Translations under genes and position numbers: made by a program
The notes under the pieces: model-generated
Seen by the model: the letters and a program-made list of their open reading frames with translations, nothing else
The model's database searches: none
What the model was told of the DNA's origin: nothing
Shown here: one piece after another, positions 1 to 9,632 of the stretch
Layout: every line of letters begins with the position of its first letter
How positions within the stretch are numbered: the first letter of the stretch is position 1
Assembly: GCF_964340395.1 (NCBI RefSeq)
Contig: NC_135566.1
Coordinates: forward strand, 9,497,501 to 9,520,000
Source: Glandiceps talaboti
Lineage: Eukaryota; Hemichordata; Enteropneusta; Spengelidae
Length of the DNA stretch: 22,500 bases
Reading direction: 5' to 3'

Positions 1-2
1 AA

Positions 3-155
3 ATTGACATGTATATGTGTCTTCAATGCGGTGATGCTAAGGTGTCCTTTCCTGTCATAAAAGAAGTCGCCGACCACTATGGACCTAACATGGTTCGTCT
101 GGTTTTCCATGGGTTTCCGCTACCGTATTTGAAGGGCTCGTGGCTAGCCGCGCAG
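3..155 (+). CDS. DsbA-like gene, exon a (5' partial)
   Basis: The exon carries 51 codons in the frame of the ATG at 9. The frame is also open upstream (Ile-Asp before that Met, giving the strand-like IDMYMCLQCGDAK), so the ATG is probably internal. It ends at CGCAG|GTATGT, a good donor, in phase 0. Residues HGFPLPYLKGSWLAAQ are typical of the second strand and following helix of the DsbA-like family. The open frame that continues to 269 is intron. Confidence 0.78.
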
Positions 156-3100
156 GTATGTGACGACTTGTTGTATTTATTAAAGGTGATTATAGAATGC
201 AGGGCTCGAAATTGTTTTGACCAGTTTTTAGCTTTACATGTAAATCAGTTGTATCATCGGTGGAAATGATCGTCTTTTATGACCCGGGTCATGGCCATGA
301 CCTTAGAAGACGTGCTTTGTTCATTCATTGCGCATTTGAAATAAATGAAAGTATCACAGCTTCACTCAGCATAGGCCAAATCATTGCATTTCACCTTGAC
401 CTAAATTTGTTGACATATTTTGACATATAAAAACCACTTGTGCTGATTCAGAACTCAGATATAGAAACGAAAGGTTACGATTGACATTTTACACACTATG
501 GCCAGCTCGGTGTCAGGACTAAAATCAACAGTTTTCTGACAGAGTTATAGAAATCTTATCTACTCCTTATGGCTCCGCTGATAAGATAACACTAATGTGA
601 GAATATGCGGTGTCAGGACTAAAATCAAATAATTGTCTGGCGGAGCTTCTCTTTATGATAATACTAATGTGAGAATATGCAATTGAAACATGTCTTTTAA
701 AACTTGGCACAACACAACACAACACAACACAACACAACACAACACAACACAACACAGCAAAATACAACACAACTTATCATATGACAAGGTTGATAAACAG
801 AGTTCAGCAGATTGCACACACTGATCCGTTAACTTCATTTTATTGTAGGGATGTACAATAAAAATGTCTTATTAAACAATATGTTGTAAAGCGAGAACGC
901 GTCAACAAATCATTTGTTAGGAAGCCTTCACTGCCATTCAATACCCTAGTAGGTTTGTGTCCAAAGTAACTTAAACATTGTGAACAGTTTGTCTCCATAA
1001 ACATGCTTTTTTCACAGCATTCGAAAATATCACGTATTGTTATCATAATATAGGAAGTACTACTGGTCACTAAATTGACTAAACTGTTTATCAACCTTGA
1101 GTAAAACCTAACAACTATATCAAAATAAAAGAAATGAGAATTAGCCTTGTAACACTTAAAACGGCTTGAATTGCTGCCCACTGTTTAATCTTATTCACTT
1201 ATCTTTAAGGAGACTCGATTTATGGACAGCCAGTTAGCTTAGGATGATTTATTAGGTTATGTATAACTACAGTATATTGCTATTTTGATAAATTCTACTT
1301 CACGTTATCAAGATATGTGGCTTCTATAAATATTATACAATGCACCCCCAAAGAATCCTAATTTCTTATCAGCGACATTATTACTGGACATTTCTTCATT
1401 GTGTTCAGAATATACAGTCGCTGTGATTCATCACGTATTTATTTTAAATTTGTTTCTTCGTGTACTGAGGAAAATATCAACGCTACCCGTGACTTCTTAC
1501 TTTGACTAGTTCTGATACTAATAGGGAACTTGCAAAACCGCCATGTTGAATGTTGCAGCATGGGAAATGTGATAATAAATACTAATCAATTAGTATTGTT
1601 AACAGTGTTGATACATTTTTTGTGACCACAAATAATCAATTCATAGTTACACTGACAATTGTGGGAGGTTAATTTTATCAGTAACTCCAGATTAGGTAAA
1701 ATTATGATAACCACAGATAATCCCATAGTCCTTTGCGTCTGAGCATGCTCAGTCTGGATTGCAAGTTCCCAATTGACTCGCAACAGGGTGCAGTGTGACG
1801 TCATGTGATAAGATCGCTTATTTAAAATAATAACGTCGCTTCAATACTGCGTATGATTTCCAATGATAACCATTTATGATTTGACGAACAAACCAATTAC
1901 ATATTTTCTTGCCCTCGGTATAGGTCAAAAAAGTTCAAATGTCTGAGGCTATAAAAGAAATCGTTACATTATTCGAATAGTTGGAGCGAGGATTTGGAAT
2001 ATTTCTAATGTTAAAGGATTTAACGACTGGCAGAAAGCCAACAGAATTCACCGTTGGTCCTGTATTTCAAGCTCTCGTTTTTGTGTATACCGATTTAACA
2101 GTCCATTATTCGTCCTTCAACTTTCTAACGGAAAATAAAATCATGCATCGTTAGGCCTAAAAAAGTGTTTGGTTCCGGTTACCCGACCCCACATAGTGTT
2201 TCACGCCGACCCTGAACTATTCTTTACGTATTCGAAAAAATAAAATTACATCGCAAAAGTGAAGTCTCGCAAGAACTAGTGGATGTGGAAACTGACATCA
2301 ACTTAAAAAGACAACAAAAAACTGGTTTTCCGATCTGTAACAGCTGTACATCTGATGCGAAGAAAGCAATAACACAGAGACCATATGGAAAACAACGGAA
2401 AACATAACTACCTGAAATAGACAATCGCATATGAAAAAAATATATATTATAAAATCAGATAAAAAATGTAACTACCCCAACCTATTCTAAAATTGAGCGT
2501 AATCGGAACCACATAATACAATTTTATTTTTGTTAGGCCTTATCATCGCGAGAGCAACTGTGGCAAATTACAGGAAAGAAAAGGGACGATGGTATTTCGA
2601 ACTTTTGAGAAGTTATATTTTCAGAACGCACTCGAATTGGTAGTGGCGTGGCTAATATTCCAACTGATCATGTGTATCACAAGGACAACAGATAATAAAT
2701 GGCATTTTTTCATTTTAAATGACCTTACACAATTATACCTGATAATTCGTAACATTATAGATTTCTACAATCCAAGGTCAACGGGACGTGACACCCGTCC
2801 ACACGCAATATAAAATATTCCATTAATACTATATAGATTGCAATTTCTTGGTACTTTTGGAATAGAGAATTTGGGGGAAGAAAGCGTAAAAGTAGTTTAC
2901 ACTACTATAAAGGGATACTCGTGCCTAAAATAAGCAGTGACGGCAATATTTAAACAAGTCACTCTTTTATGTGAATTGTCTTTCGATTCTTTCTCATTTT
3001 CTGATCGTATCAATGGAAATAATGCTGCAGAGTATCAGAAGAACAACATTGAAAGATTATGGTAAAAGCCAGACCATGTCCAAAATCCTTTTAAGTTTAA

Positions 3101-4656
3101 TTTTGTCAATAAGCCAATTTAAGTTATTTTTTCACAACACAAATATTTATCTTGAAGTAAATCTCTATATTCACAACACCTTAGTCAACTTGACATGTTT
3201 TTTTTTTAATTTGACACAATTATTATTAGTACGCTGTAATTATTTTTTTTTCTATTTTCCTCCTAGGCGGCTAGGACCGTCGATCAACTGAAGCATTCCA
3301 AGACTGCAGACTATATACAGTCCGTTTTCGATAATCAAGATCGATTATTAAGGTCTCCTCGTAACGTTAGTGATGCCGACATGATTGAGTAAGTACCTGA
3401 CTCTCATAGAATTATACACAAGACATGAATTGAAAGTGTTCCCATAGGCTATGGGTAATCCAGCAATACCTTATCCTCCATATATCATGTACTGGCCCCT
3501 TTGATAGTAGAGGTTGTGCTTGTTTTTTGTGGGTTTTTTGAAGTTATGTATGCTTGAACTGTACACTTCTTTCGTTCCGTGATTATGTGTACAGTATTAC
3601 TCTTTAGTATCGTTTCACTGAGACTATAATAATACTCTGAATCGAATTGAAAATGCATTGGCTGGTGTTGTTTTCATGCTACAAATCTTTCATTGATCCC
3701 CGTGGTTGAACTAATGACCTGCAAAACAACTTTTCAAAAGCTCGCATTTGCTTTGTTTTGCAACAACAACAAAAGATTTGTGAGTAAAGAAGTGTTTGTA
3801 TAGAAAATGGTAATAGTATGAGCAGTGTTTAATACTGACCCTGTGGTCCAGTCAGCATTTTCTGTTAGTTTCACACACTGCCCGTAGGTATAGGATAGTT
3901 TCTATGGAACTGGATTAAGACATTCCCGCAAGCCAGAGTACTAATTTTCTGCTGCTACTCAACGAAAAATGATGTAGTTTATGAAAATCAATAATTATGC
4001 AAATGAATACACAGAGATTTCACTTGGGAAATTAGCTCTCAAGAAGTATCAATTCCTTCTTATAATTTTATTTACATACCATTTTAGTAACATTGTTTCC
4101 TTATTTCGTGAAAATCTTACTATTTAAAGTAATTATGTATTAGTGATGCCGTGTGTGACGTGTATCAATTAGCATATTAATATTATATTTAAGCATTATC
4201 TCAATGTCATCCTTATCTTGAAAACAAAGGCTTTGAATGAAATGTGGTTACGTCTAGAAAGAATTCAATTCTCAGTTTGGGTGTTTTAATTTGCATTATT
4301 TGCATTATGATTAAGTATGTTCCTAAATATTATATCAAACACTGCTGGTACTGCTGGTCTGGTATGGAGCTTTTGCATATTATCTAGACTAATTTGCATA
4401 AATATTGGGCTCATTAGATATCTTTCATTATAACTATTAAAAGAATCATTTGATTTCATGAAGTGTATACTAAATGAGTGAAGCCCTTTAATAGTGATAG
4501 ATTTCTAATCGTGTGCTTATAACCATAGCAACCGTCAAATCATAATATGGTTAAATGATTTTCTCTCTTTTACACAAAATATCCGAGATTGAGAGAGCAT
4601 CTTCGATTCATATCAGGTTCTGATTGCAGACAATTAGTTGGAGATTATGAAAGGAA

Positions 4657-4712
<56 letters not shown>

Positions 4713-5048
4713 ATTAAGAGAATAAGCTTAACTTCTGAGAATGAAATTTTAAAATTATTGTTCATCTATTTCTTTCCTAAATACAGGGTGTTAGCTGAAT
4801 TGGCTGAAGGGCAGGGAGTGGCAGCTACTGATTTTCTCGAACGGTATAATGATGCAAATGACACTTACGGAATAAGCAGTCTCTGTAGACACGAATGGAA
4901 AATGACGATAACACGTAATGATTTTACAATAATTTATATTATTTGTCATGCTGTCATCATCTGTCACGTACAAATGTGTGCTTGTCATTTTACTACTATG
5001 TCAGATACACTGTCATACCGACAGACAGACAGACCGACAGACACAGGC

Positions 5049-5097
<49 letters not shown>

Positions 5098-7278
5098 TGA
5101 AAAGAGGGGAACCTATCGAGTGTCCATGTCTCTACATGTCATTAGACGGTACTTTTTTGTTCGTATTTTTTGTATTGTTTGTTGTTTGTTTGTGTGTAGG
5201 GGTGGGGGTGTTTGTTGATATTATTAGGTTAGTAATATAGTAAACTGGATAAATATTGTGAACATATACATAAGCTTCCGGACGGACTCAACTAAGTCCC
5301 TGATCACATGATCTTCCAATGACGATAGGGATTTCTGTAGACGGTGGTCGCTGTCGTGGCCCCCTCACGTCCCTAGGTCACCTATGGTCTTTCCGAAAGC
5401 GTATGAACAAGTACGCAATTGTTATCTAGAGTTACCAAGTTCAAATATTATTATTAATGAAATGAGCTGCATATATGAGTTTACATACCAACCACATACA
5501 TCTAATCGGTATTCTTGTATTGTAATTGATCAGATTCCCACGGTCCCTGTTTCGCTAAAAGGCCTAGTGTATTGCTCGATACAAAAGCGTTTGTGCAAGT
5601 GATGACGTCATATGAATTCATATACAATTAAGGTCATCCGGTACGTAATTGTTTCATCTAAAGCCATTTGTTGAACGAACGTTACTCGATATGGGATATA
5701 TTCTTCCATGTGACGTCATATTAACACATACCACCGGTAATTCCACATTGTTGAGCAAAACTCATTAGAACTAATGTACGTACATTGTAGGTCATTTCAC
5801 TCGTTGCTGTCACACTGTACTATGCGTCCAGTCCTATACATCATAAATTTTGATATCCTTTTGTAGGCTTACACCATGATATTTGTCGCAATGCATGCTT
5901 GTTACAATAACAAACGGCACATTCACTTCTCTCTGAATATCCAAACTTTGGTTAGGTAGTACATACGTGTATTTGGCCATACCAAAGGTATTCATTTTCA
6001 AAGATACAATTTGATTACTCCACCGACTGTTGTTCTGTATGTTCTTGTGTATTTGGCAAATGGAATGTAACCGGGCTATTATCAATCAATACTTTACTGT
6101 AGACCATTCTCGAAAGCCAGAGTGAGGCTCGTTATGAACGTTGCCGTAAAACAGGCTGTGGGTTGCGACGATGCTGTAGACGGAGACAGCGTGGTCTAAG
6201 TCTATACTGCTCTGCTACTAATATTGCATCGAGCACTGTTCTCTCCAGTAGAACATTTACATGAATATATATACATTTATATATTATCCAAGGTAAATCC
6301 AAGGAAATAAGAAGTCAAAACTTGCAACTCAGAGTTTCATACTTTTATGATAAATACGATTAAATACAAGACATATTTTTCGAGCTGTCAAGAAAAGAAA
6401 GGTAGCTATATGTAATTAAAATAATCTTACCTCGCATTGTTTTAGCTTGACGAAAGCAAACAAGACAACTAACTGAAGTGTGACACCATCTTTCCCCTGA
6501 TAAAAATCTCTCTTGTGTGGCGATTTCATATTTTTTTATGTTTTGACTTAAATAGATGGTGTTTACGGTTCCCCTTGGTTCTTTATCAATGATATGTCCA
6601 TCATTGACTTTTCTGTCTCGTGGACGAAGGAAGACTGGATTTCTATTATCGACCCAGTGCTAGTGGGCTACGAAGAAGCGGTGAGAATAATTTTTTCTTA
6701 TAGTTCAAAGAGGAGGTTCAAAGTGATTGTTGTTAAACGAACCGAAACAACAAAGAAAGTTTGGCATTTGACGCTAAAAAAACGTGAATGGCCCCATGCT
6801 GAACATTTTACGAAGGGGTCTGATAATAAAGCTAAATTTTACATGTATGGGCTCGAAAATAGGACCAAGCGTGAACGAGGTTATTATTTGCGTCGTAAAT
6901 TTCACTATTTGGGTACACATGTACAATCAGAACCCCTTAGCGAATCTTATCAAACTCCGTTACAAATGTGCTAAATTATTAAATAGTTGTCGTTGAGCTT
7001 TTATATTACCAAAATCCATAATGCACTCTGGTACATATATTTGACAAAAGGTTATGTTTCATCTTGATGTCATTAAAGATCACATTTCTATATTTTCCCT
7101 ATAGGGAGAAGTACCAACTTGTCACCCCGGTGATCCAGGGTGTGTATTATATGGAAAGCCATGCACTTCTGGAGCTACACAGCGTGGCCAAATGTCTGGT
7201 GTATTTGCTATGTTTGCAGGTATAATGCACATTTTGTACGCCTGCAAGTATGGGCTCCGGCATTATGTCACTGTCTAA
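3..7278 (+). CDS. DsbA-like thioredoxin-fold protein, five 3' exons, 5' partial
   Basis: Five exons can be joined: 3-155, 3267-3388, 4787-4914, 6556-6680 and 7105-7278. Donor/acceptor phases match at all four introns (0, 2, 1, 0), giving 233 residues and a stop at 7276. The reading frame is open to the window's left edge, so the start and any signal peptide lie upstream. Seen: a beta strand leading into a C-G-D-A site where DsbA-type proteins have CxxC, then FHGFPLPY, a helical insertion, and the block GVYGSPWFFIND, whose Ser-Pro fits the cis-proline loop of the thioredoxin fold. WTKEDWISIIDPVL follows, like the end of the eukaryotic DsbA-like family (plants and invertebrates, where the site is often CPDS). 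The second active-site Cys is absent, so classical disulfide oxidase activity is doubtful. The last exon adds a three-Cys linker and a hydrophobic stretch. Fold assignment is from motif recall; the function is unknown. Confidence 0.8.
508..680. repeat. imperfect tandem duplication, period 100 bp
   Basis: CGGTGTCAGGACTAAAATCAA occurs at 508 and again at 608. The end of the unit, ACTAATGTGAGAATATGC, occurs at 591 and 663. The second copy is therefore about 28 bp shorter internally. Noncoding, within the first visible intron. Confidence 0.85.
708..773. repeat. (CACAA)n pentanucleotide microsatellite
   Basis: About ten near-perfect CACAA/ACAAC units, interrupted once by GCAAAATA near 757-764. 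Spurious Cys/Val-rich frames on the minus strand arise from it. Confidence 0.95.
1524..1770. mobile_element. candidate short inverted-repeat element
   Basis: GGGAACTTGCAA at 1524-1535 has its exact reverse complement TTGCAAGTTCCC at 1759-1770. The 247-bp interval also holds a 9-bp-arm palindrome (1578-1597). It resembles a MITE, but no convincing target-site duplication flanks it and no second copy is in the window. Confidence 0.3.
3267..3388 (+). CDS. DsbA-like gene, exon b
   Basis: A long pyrimidine tract ends in TCCTAG at 3266; the donor GTAAGT starts at 3389. The exon encodes 40 codons beginning AARTVDQLKHSK plus two bases (GA), completed to Glu by the first base of the next exon. It is helical, charged sequence, fitting the helical insertion of the DsbA fold. 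It continues exon a in phase 0 as WLAAQ-AARTVD, a natural helix. Confidence 0.75.
3389..4786 (+). other. intron of DsbA-like gene (1.4 kb)
   Basis: AT-rich noncoding sequence. The only structured feature is the TTG array near its 3' end. Several TTTGCAT/ATGCAAA octamer-like words occur between about 3990 and 4400, which base composition alone may explain. Confidence 0.65.
4658..4712. repeat. (TTG)n trinucleotide microsatellite
   Basis: About 18 uninterrupted TTG units, ending 74 bp upstream of the exon c acceptor. In one frame it reads as poly-Cys continuous with the exon, but it lies on the intron side of the CAG acceptor. Confidence 0.95.
4787..4914 (+). CDS. DsbA-like gene, exon c
   Basis: The acceptor is ATACAG at 4786 and the donor CAC|GTAATG at 4915. 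The exon begins with the last base of a Glu codon, then VLAELAEGQGVAATDFLERY and on to HEWKMTIT, and leaves one base (C) that forms His with the first two bases of the next exon. The donor was chosen because only this GT gives phase 1, matching the next exon. The upstream poly-Cys stretch open in this frame is a TTG microsatellite in the intron and is not coding. Confidence 0.75.
4915..6555 (+). other. intron of DsbA-like gene (1.6 kb)
   Basis: Noncoding. It contains the ACAG microsatellite at 5020-5097 and two TGACGTCA palindromes (5603-5610 and 5711-5718). Open frames at 5384-5602 (+) and 5834-6085 (-) have no recognisable protein content. Nothing else is seen. Confidence 0.65.
5020..5097. 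repeat. (ACAG)n tetranucleotide microsatellite
   Basis: About 19 ACAG units with early interruptions (ACCG, ACACAGGC). This is the same motif, in reverse complement, as the TCTG arrays inside the mobile elements at 14131 and 14991. Confidence 0.95.
6556..6680 (+). CDS. DsbA-like gene, exon d (cis-Pro block)
   Basis: The acceptor is AAATAG at 6555 and the donor GCG|GTGAGA at 6681 (phase 0). Starting on a split His codon it reads GVYGSPWFFINDMS and ends with WISIIDPVLVGYEEA. The G-x-P-x-FFIN block is the most diagnostic part of the gene, matching the cis-proline loop and following strand of DsbA-like thioredoxin folds. The frame stays open for 98 more codons into the intron (to 6974), so retention of that intron would replace the C-terminus with a Lys/Arg-rich tail. 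Confidence 0.8.
6681..7104 (+). other. intron of DsbA-like gene (424 bp)
   Basis: Short intron with donor GTGAGA and a T-rich acceptor TTTTCCCTATAG. The upstream exon frame remains open across its first 294 bases. Otherwise nothing is seen. Confidence 0.65.
7105..7278 (+). CDS. DsbA-like gene, terminal exon with Cys linker and hydrophobic segment
   Basis: The acceptor CCCTATAG ends at 7104; in phase 0 the exon gives 57 codons and TAA at 7276. It has three cysteines in the first 20 residues (C6, C13, C20, within HPGDPGC and GKPC). A moderately hydrophobic run VFAMFAGIMHILYACKY follows (about exon residues 33-49), then a short basic tail. The run could be a C-terminal membrane anchor, though it is short and contains His. 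The exon assignment rests on splice sites, phase and the clean stop; I recognise no domain here. Confidence 0.62.
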   Translation, partial: GEVPTCHPGDPGCVLYGKPCTSGATQRGQMSGVFAMFAGIMHILYACKYGLRHYVTV

Positions 7279-8235
7279 CGCTATTGCTGTGACCATTAAA
7301 CAAGATGTGAATTTTACGTCATGTACACAGAATCCTATCTCTACTATAATAGCGCCATTAATCTCTAACACTGTGATGTCACTCAATCAGACGTCATGCA
7401 TGGGGTCACCCTGGGGTCAATTAATTTCCTTGCAAATGAGAGGAAACATAAGGGGCGAGATCAATAGTTCAATGTAGGATAAAACAAAACTATATTCTTT
7501 TAGTTTGGGGATTGGGGTTTGAACCATTTCAGTTTTCATCCGACAAAAACAAATTTTGTTTTTAATGGAATATGTTTTGTACTACAAATAGAAAAAATGT
7601 TGTCGAATCGACACATGGAAGAATTTCCACTATATAAATACTAAATACATGGTGCTAAAATACATGTTCGCACTGAAGTCAAAATCTACAACCAATTTTG
7701 AAAACCCGTGTTCTCCTGTTTTTGCTTAAGTGCATATCAATATACTTTTATGATGCAGTAAATACATATACTTTCTGAGGCTATCCCCTGGGGGGGGGGC
7801 TATCCACGATGATCGTCATAGCTGAATATCCACACGTTGTCCAAATACTTCCTTGTTTATACTAATGTTCTTGTCAGCCTTTAAAATGAACACTGAATAT
7901 GTAAATAAAAGAGCACTACATACTGGCTTTGTATTCAAAGTACTACTGAAACAATTGTCAATTTTAGGCAATTAAGTTAGAGAGAGAGGGGTCTGAAGCC
8001 GAACTAAAAGAATTTAATGCTTTATCCTACATTGAAAGATTAATCGCCCCCAAGTGTTGCCAGCTAATGATTACATGCTAAATGGTGATATTTTGTTATA
8101 TGCTGTACAACTTGAAGCTTCAATCGATATTGTATGTAAAGAAATGAAATATATCTTCTTTTTAATATGTCAATGTCAACTTGATATTTTGGCTAAATTC
8201 TTTTGCAAATAAAAGCATTGCCCTTATATGGCAAG
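7279..8235 (+). other. probable 3' UTR and gene end of DsbA-like gene
   Basis: No coding content is seen beyond the stop at 7276. AATAAA occurs at 7904-7909 and 8208-8213. There is a 10-base G run at 7790-7799. The true cleavage site cannot be fixed from sequence. Confidence 0.45.
8208..8213 (+). terminator. candidate polyadenylation signal AATAAA
   Basis: AATAAA is followed within 25-70 bases by a G/T-rich stretch (TTTTGTGGTTTTGTTTC and on). That is the expected arrangement of signal and downstream element. A weaker alternative is AATAAA at 7904. Confidence 0.45.
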
Positions 8236-8326
8236 AAGATTTTGTGGTTTTGTTTCTTTATTTCGTTTTTGTTTCTTTTCCTTGTGCTGGAAAATTTCTA
8301 TATCTTTTTGTGTATATATATATAGA

Positions 8327-8380
8327 ATTAAACTAGAACTAGTCAAATTACATATTTATCACGTCAAACTGTAAAAAATT
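8327..8380. repeat. partial third copy of the 9.6-10.5 kb duplicated unit
   Basis: ATTAAACTAGAA and TATCACGTCAAACTGTAAAA here match ATTAAACTAGAA at about 9732 and TCATCACGCCAAACTGTAAAA at about 9771, in the same order and strand. They are closer together than in the fuller copy. This looks like an old truncated member. Confidence 0.55.
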
Positions 8381-8388
8381 CGGACGGA

Positions 8389-8492
8389 CATACATACATA
8401 CATACATACATACATACATACATACATACATACATACATACATGCATAAATACATAAATACACACACACAGGCAGACAGCAGACAGACAAGA
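8389..8492. repeat. (CATA)n microsatellite with CA and CAGA tail
   Basis: A perfect CATA array to about 8443, followed by degenerate CATAAATA, a short CA run and a few AGAC units. The array starts just after the partial repeat copy at 8327-8380. Confidence 0.9.
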
Positions 8493-9164
8493 CGTCATGT
8501 TGACAAATTACTGACACAAGTATGTGATAAGCATACGAGCCTATTTTGTCAATTACTGTATTTGCATTTTTATGAAATCGAGAGATTTCGCAATGATGCG
8601 AGCATTTGTGCCATCAATTACCAAACATCAACAGAACTAATATCTTCAGTGGATGCACACTGAATATTCATGACAGCTGAAGTGTGTAACATTTTTGTAC
8701 TTATTAATATTCAGTGTTGAAACGTTGATTACATTATTTCTGCTGACTCCCATGATGCAATATCCCGCAGCAAAGCTACCATACTATATTAAATACATAA
8801 AATCAAATTGACGTTTATCTGAAATCCTTTTTTTCTTCTTTTTTTTTTAAATGAAAATTAATTTGTGATATCATGATATGTGTTACATATACAATACGTG
8901 ATCCCCGACTATTTTTGATTTGTTCTATTCGTTGTGAAAATAAGCTGAGCATGCTGAATACAACTATGGCTAGCCGTGCCTTGCCGTGCGAGTTGGTTAA
9001 TGTTTTGTTTTTTATGTGGGGTTGTGACTGTGCTGTGTCGACTGTACTGTGCTGCTGTGTCCATTCACAGAATAGGAGGCGTGGCGGGCATTTCAACAAC
9101 ATTTTTGACAACTATTAACTTTCATTGGGACTTGACGAATCACAGATATAGAGCTAAATTTCTT
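8493..9164. other. intergenic sequence without recognised gene
   Basis: Overlapping frames of 60-98 codons occur on both strands between 8815 and 9170. None has a recognisable motif, splice context or composition unlike its surroundings. I see nothing to annotate. Confidence 0.6.
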
Positions 9165-9212
9165 GCATAAATCATGAAATTCCTTACGGAAGGCATTCAG
9201 TTCAAATTTGGT
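9165..9212 (+). mobile_element. orphan 3' end of the hairpin-ended repeat family
   Basis: The sequence from TTGCATAA through TTCCTTACGGAAGG to CATTCAGTTCAAATTTGGT matches, with few changes, the 3' end of the full element at 14904-14952 (TTGCATAATTAG, CCCTTACGGGAGG, CATTCAGTTTAAATCTGGT). No matching 5' end, TCTG array or core repeats lie just upstream, so the copy is truncated. Confidence 0.7.
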
Positions 9213-9632
9213 CTATACTGTCATATTGAAGATAATTTATGACGCTAACTTGCCGTCTTTATTTAATTTAGTTAAAACACCAATTTCATGTGTTTTCTGT
9301 CGTTTTACTTTGATCATGGCCACACCCGTGGGGAACTCAGGTAAATTGATCGGGAACTGGTAACATTTACTGGTTTGTATACATGGAATACTTTTCCCTC
9401 AGTGATAGGATGACGTGACGTCACAATTTCTCAAAGCGAACAATGGCGGGTGCGATATTTAGTGGCAAAATGGCGACATACATAATCTTGTTATATCAGA
9501 AGCTATTTAAAACAGATTTTTTAAGTTATACCAAAGATAATTGAGTTTTAAAAAATGGTATCAATCACTTGTCACACATTTATTTTATCAATAGAAATTG
9601 CAATGTCATTTGATGCGACCTTTCATCTAATG
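9213..9632. other. intergenic; CRE and ATGGCG-box cluster
   Basis: No gene is seen. It contains a perfect 10-bp palindrome GTGACGTCAC (9415-9424), followed by CAATGGCGGG (9441) and AAAATGGCGAC (9467-9477), the latter close to a YY1-type AANATGGCGNC box. The grouping is promoter-like, but no convincing first exon follows. Confidence 0.35.

Larger units (their letters stand above)
156..3266 (+). other. intron of DsbA-like gene (3.1 kb)
   Basis: Noncoding. It contains a 100-bp tandem duplication (508-680), a CACAA pentanucleotide array (708-773), a candidate small inverted-repeat element (1524-1770), a perfect palindrome CTGAGCATGCTCAG (1739-1752) and a TGACGTCA (1796-1803). Frames of 60-113 codons on either strand here match nothing I recognise and have no splice or start context. 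I see nothing else. Confidence 0.7.

Noticed and set aside
840-1181. 113-codon minus-strand frame inside the first intron
   Set aside because: No recognisable motif, no splice sites or promoter context, and base composition like the surrounding intron.
3990-4400. Several POU octamer-like words (ATGCAAAT, ATTTGCAT)
   Set aside because: In sequence this AT-rich such words are expected often, and they show no spacing pattern or nearby promoter.
4638-5240. 200-codon + frame with a poly-Cys N-terminus and a TDRQ-repeat C-terminus
   Set aside because: Only 4787-4914 is coding (DsbA-like exon c). The poly-Cys part is the TTG array before the acceptor and the TDRQ part is the ACAG array after the donor.
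8815-9170. Overlapping frames on both strands (62-98 codons)
   Set aside because: Coextensive frames on opposite strands with no family resemblance. The Cys-rich + version comes from GCTGTG-rich sequence.
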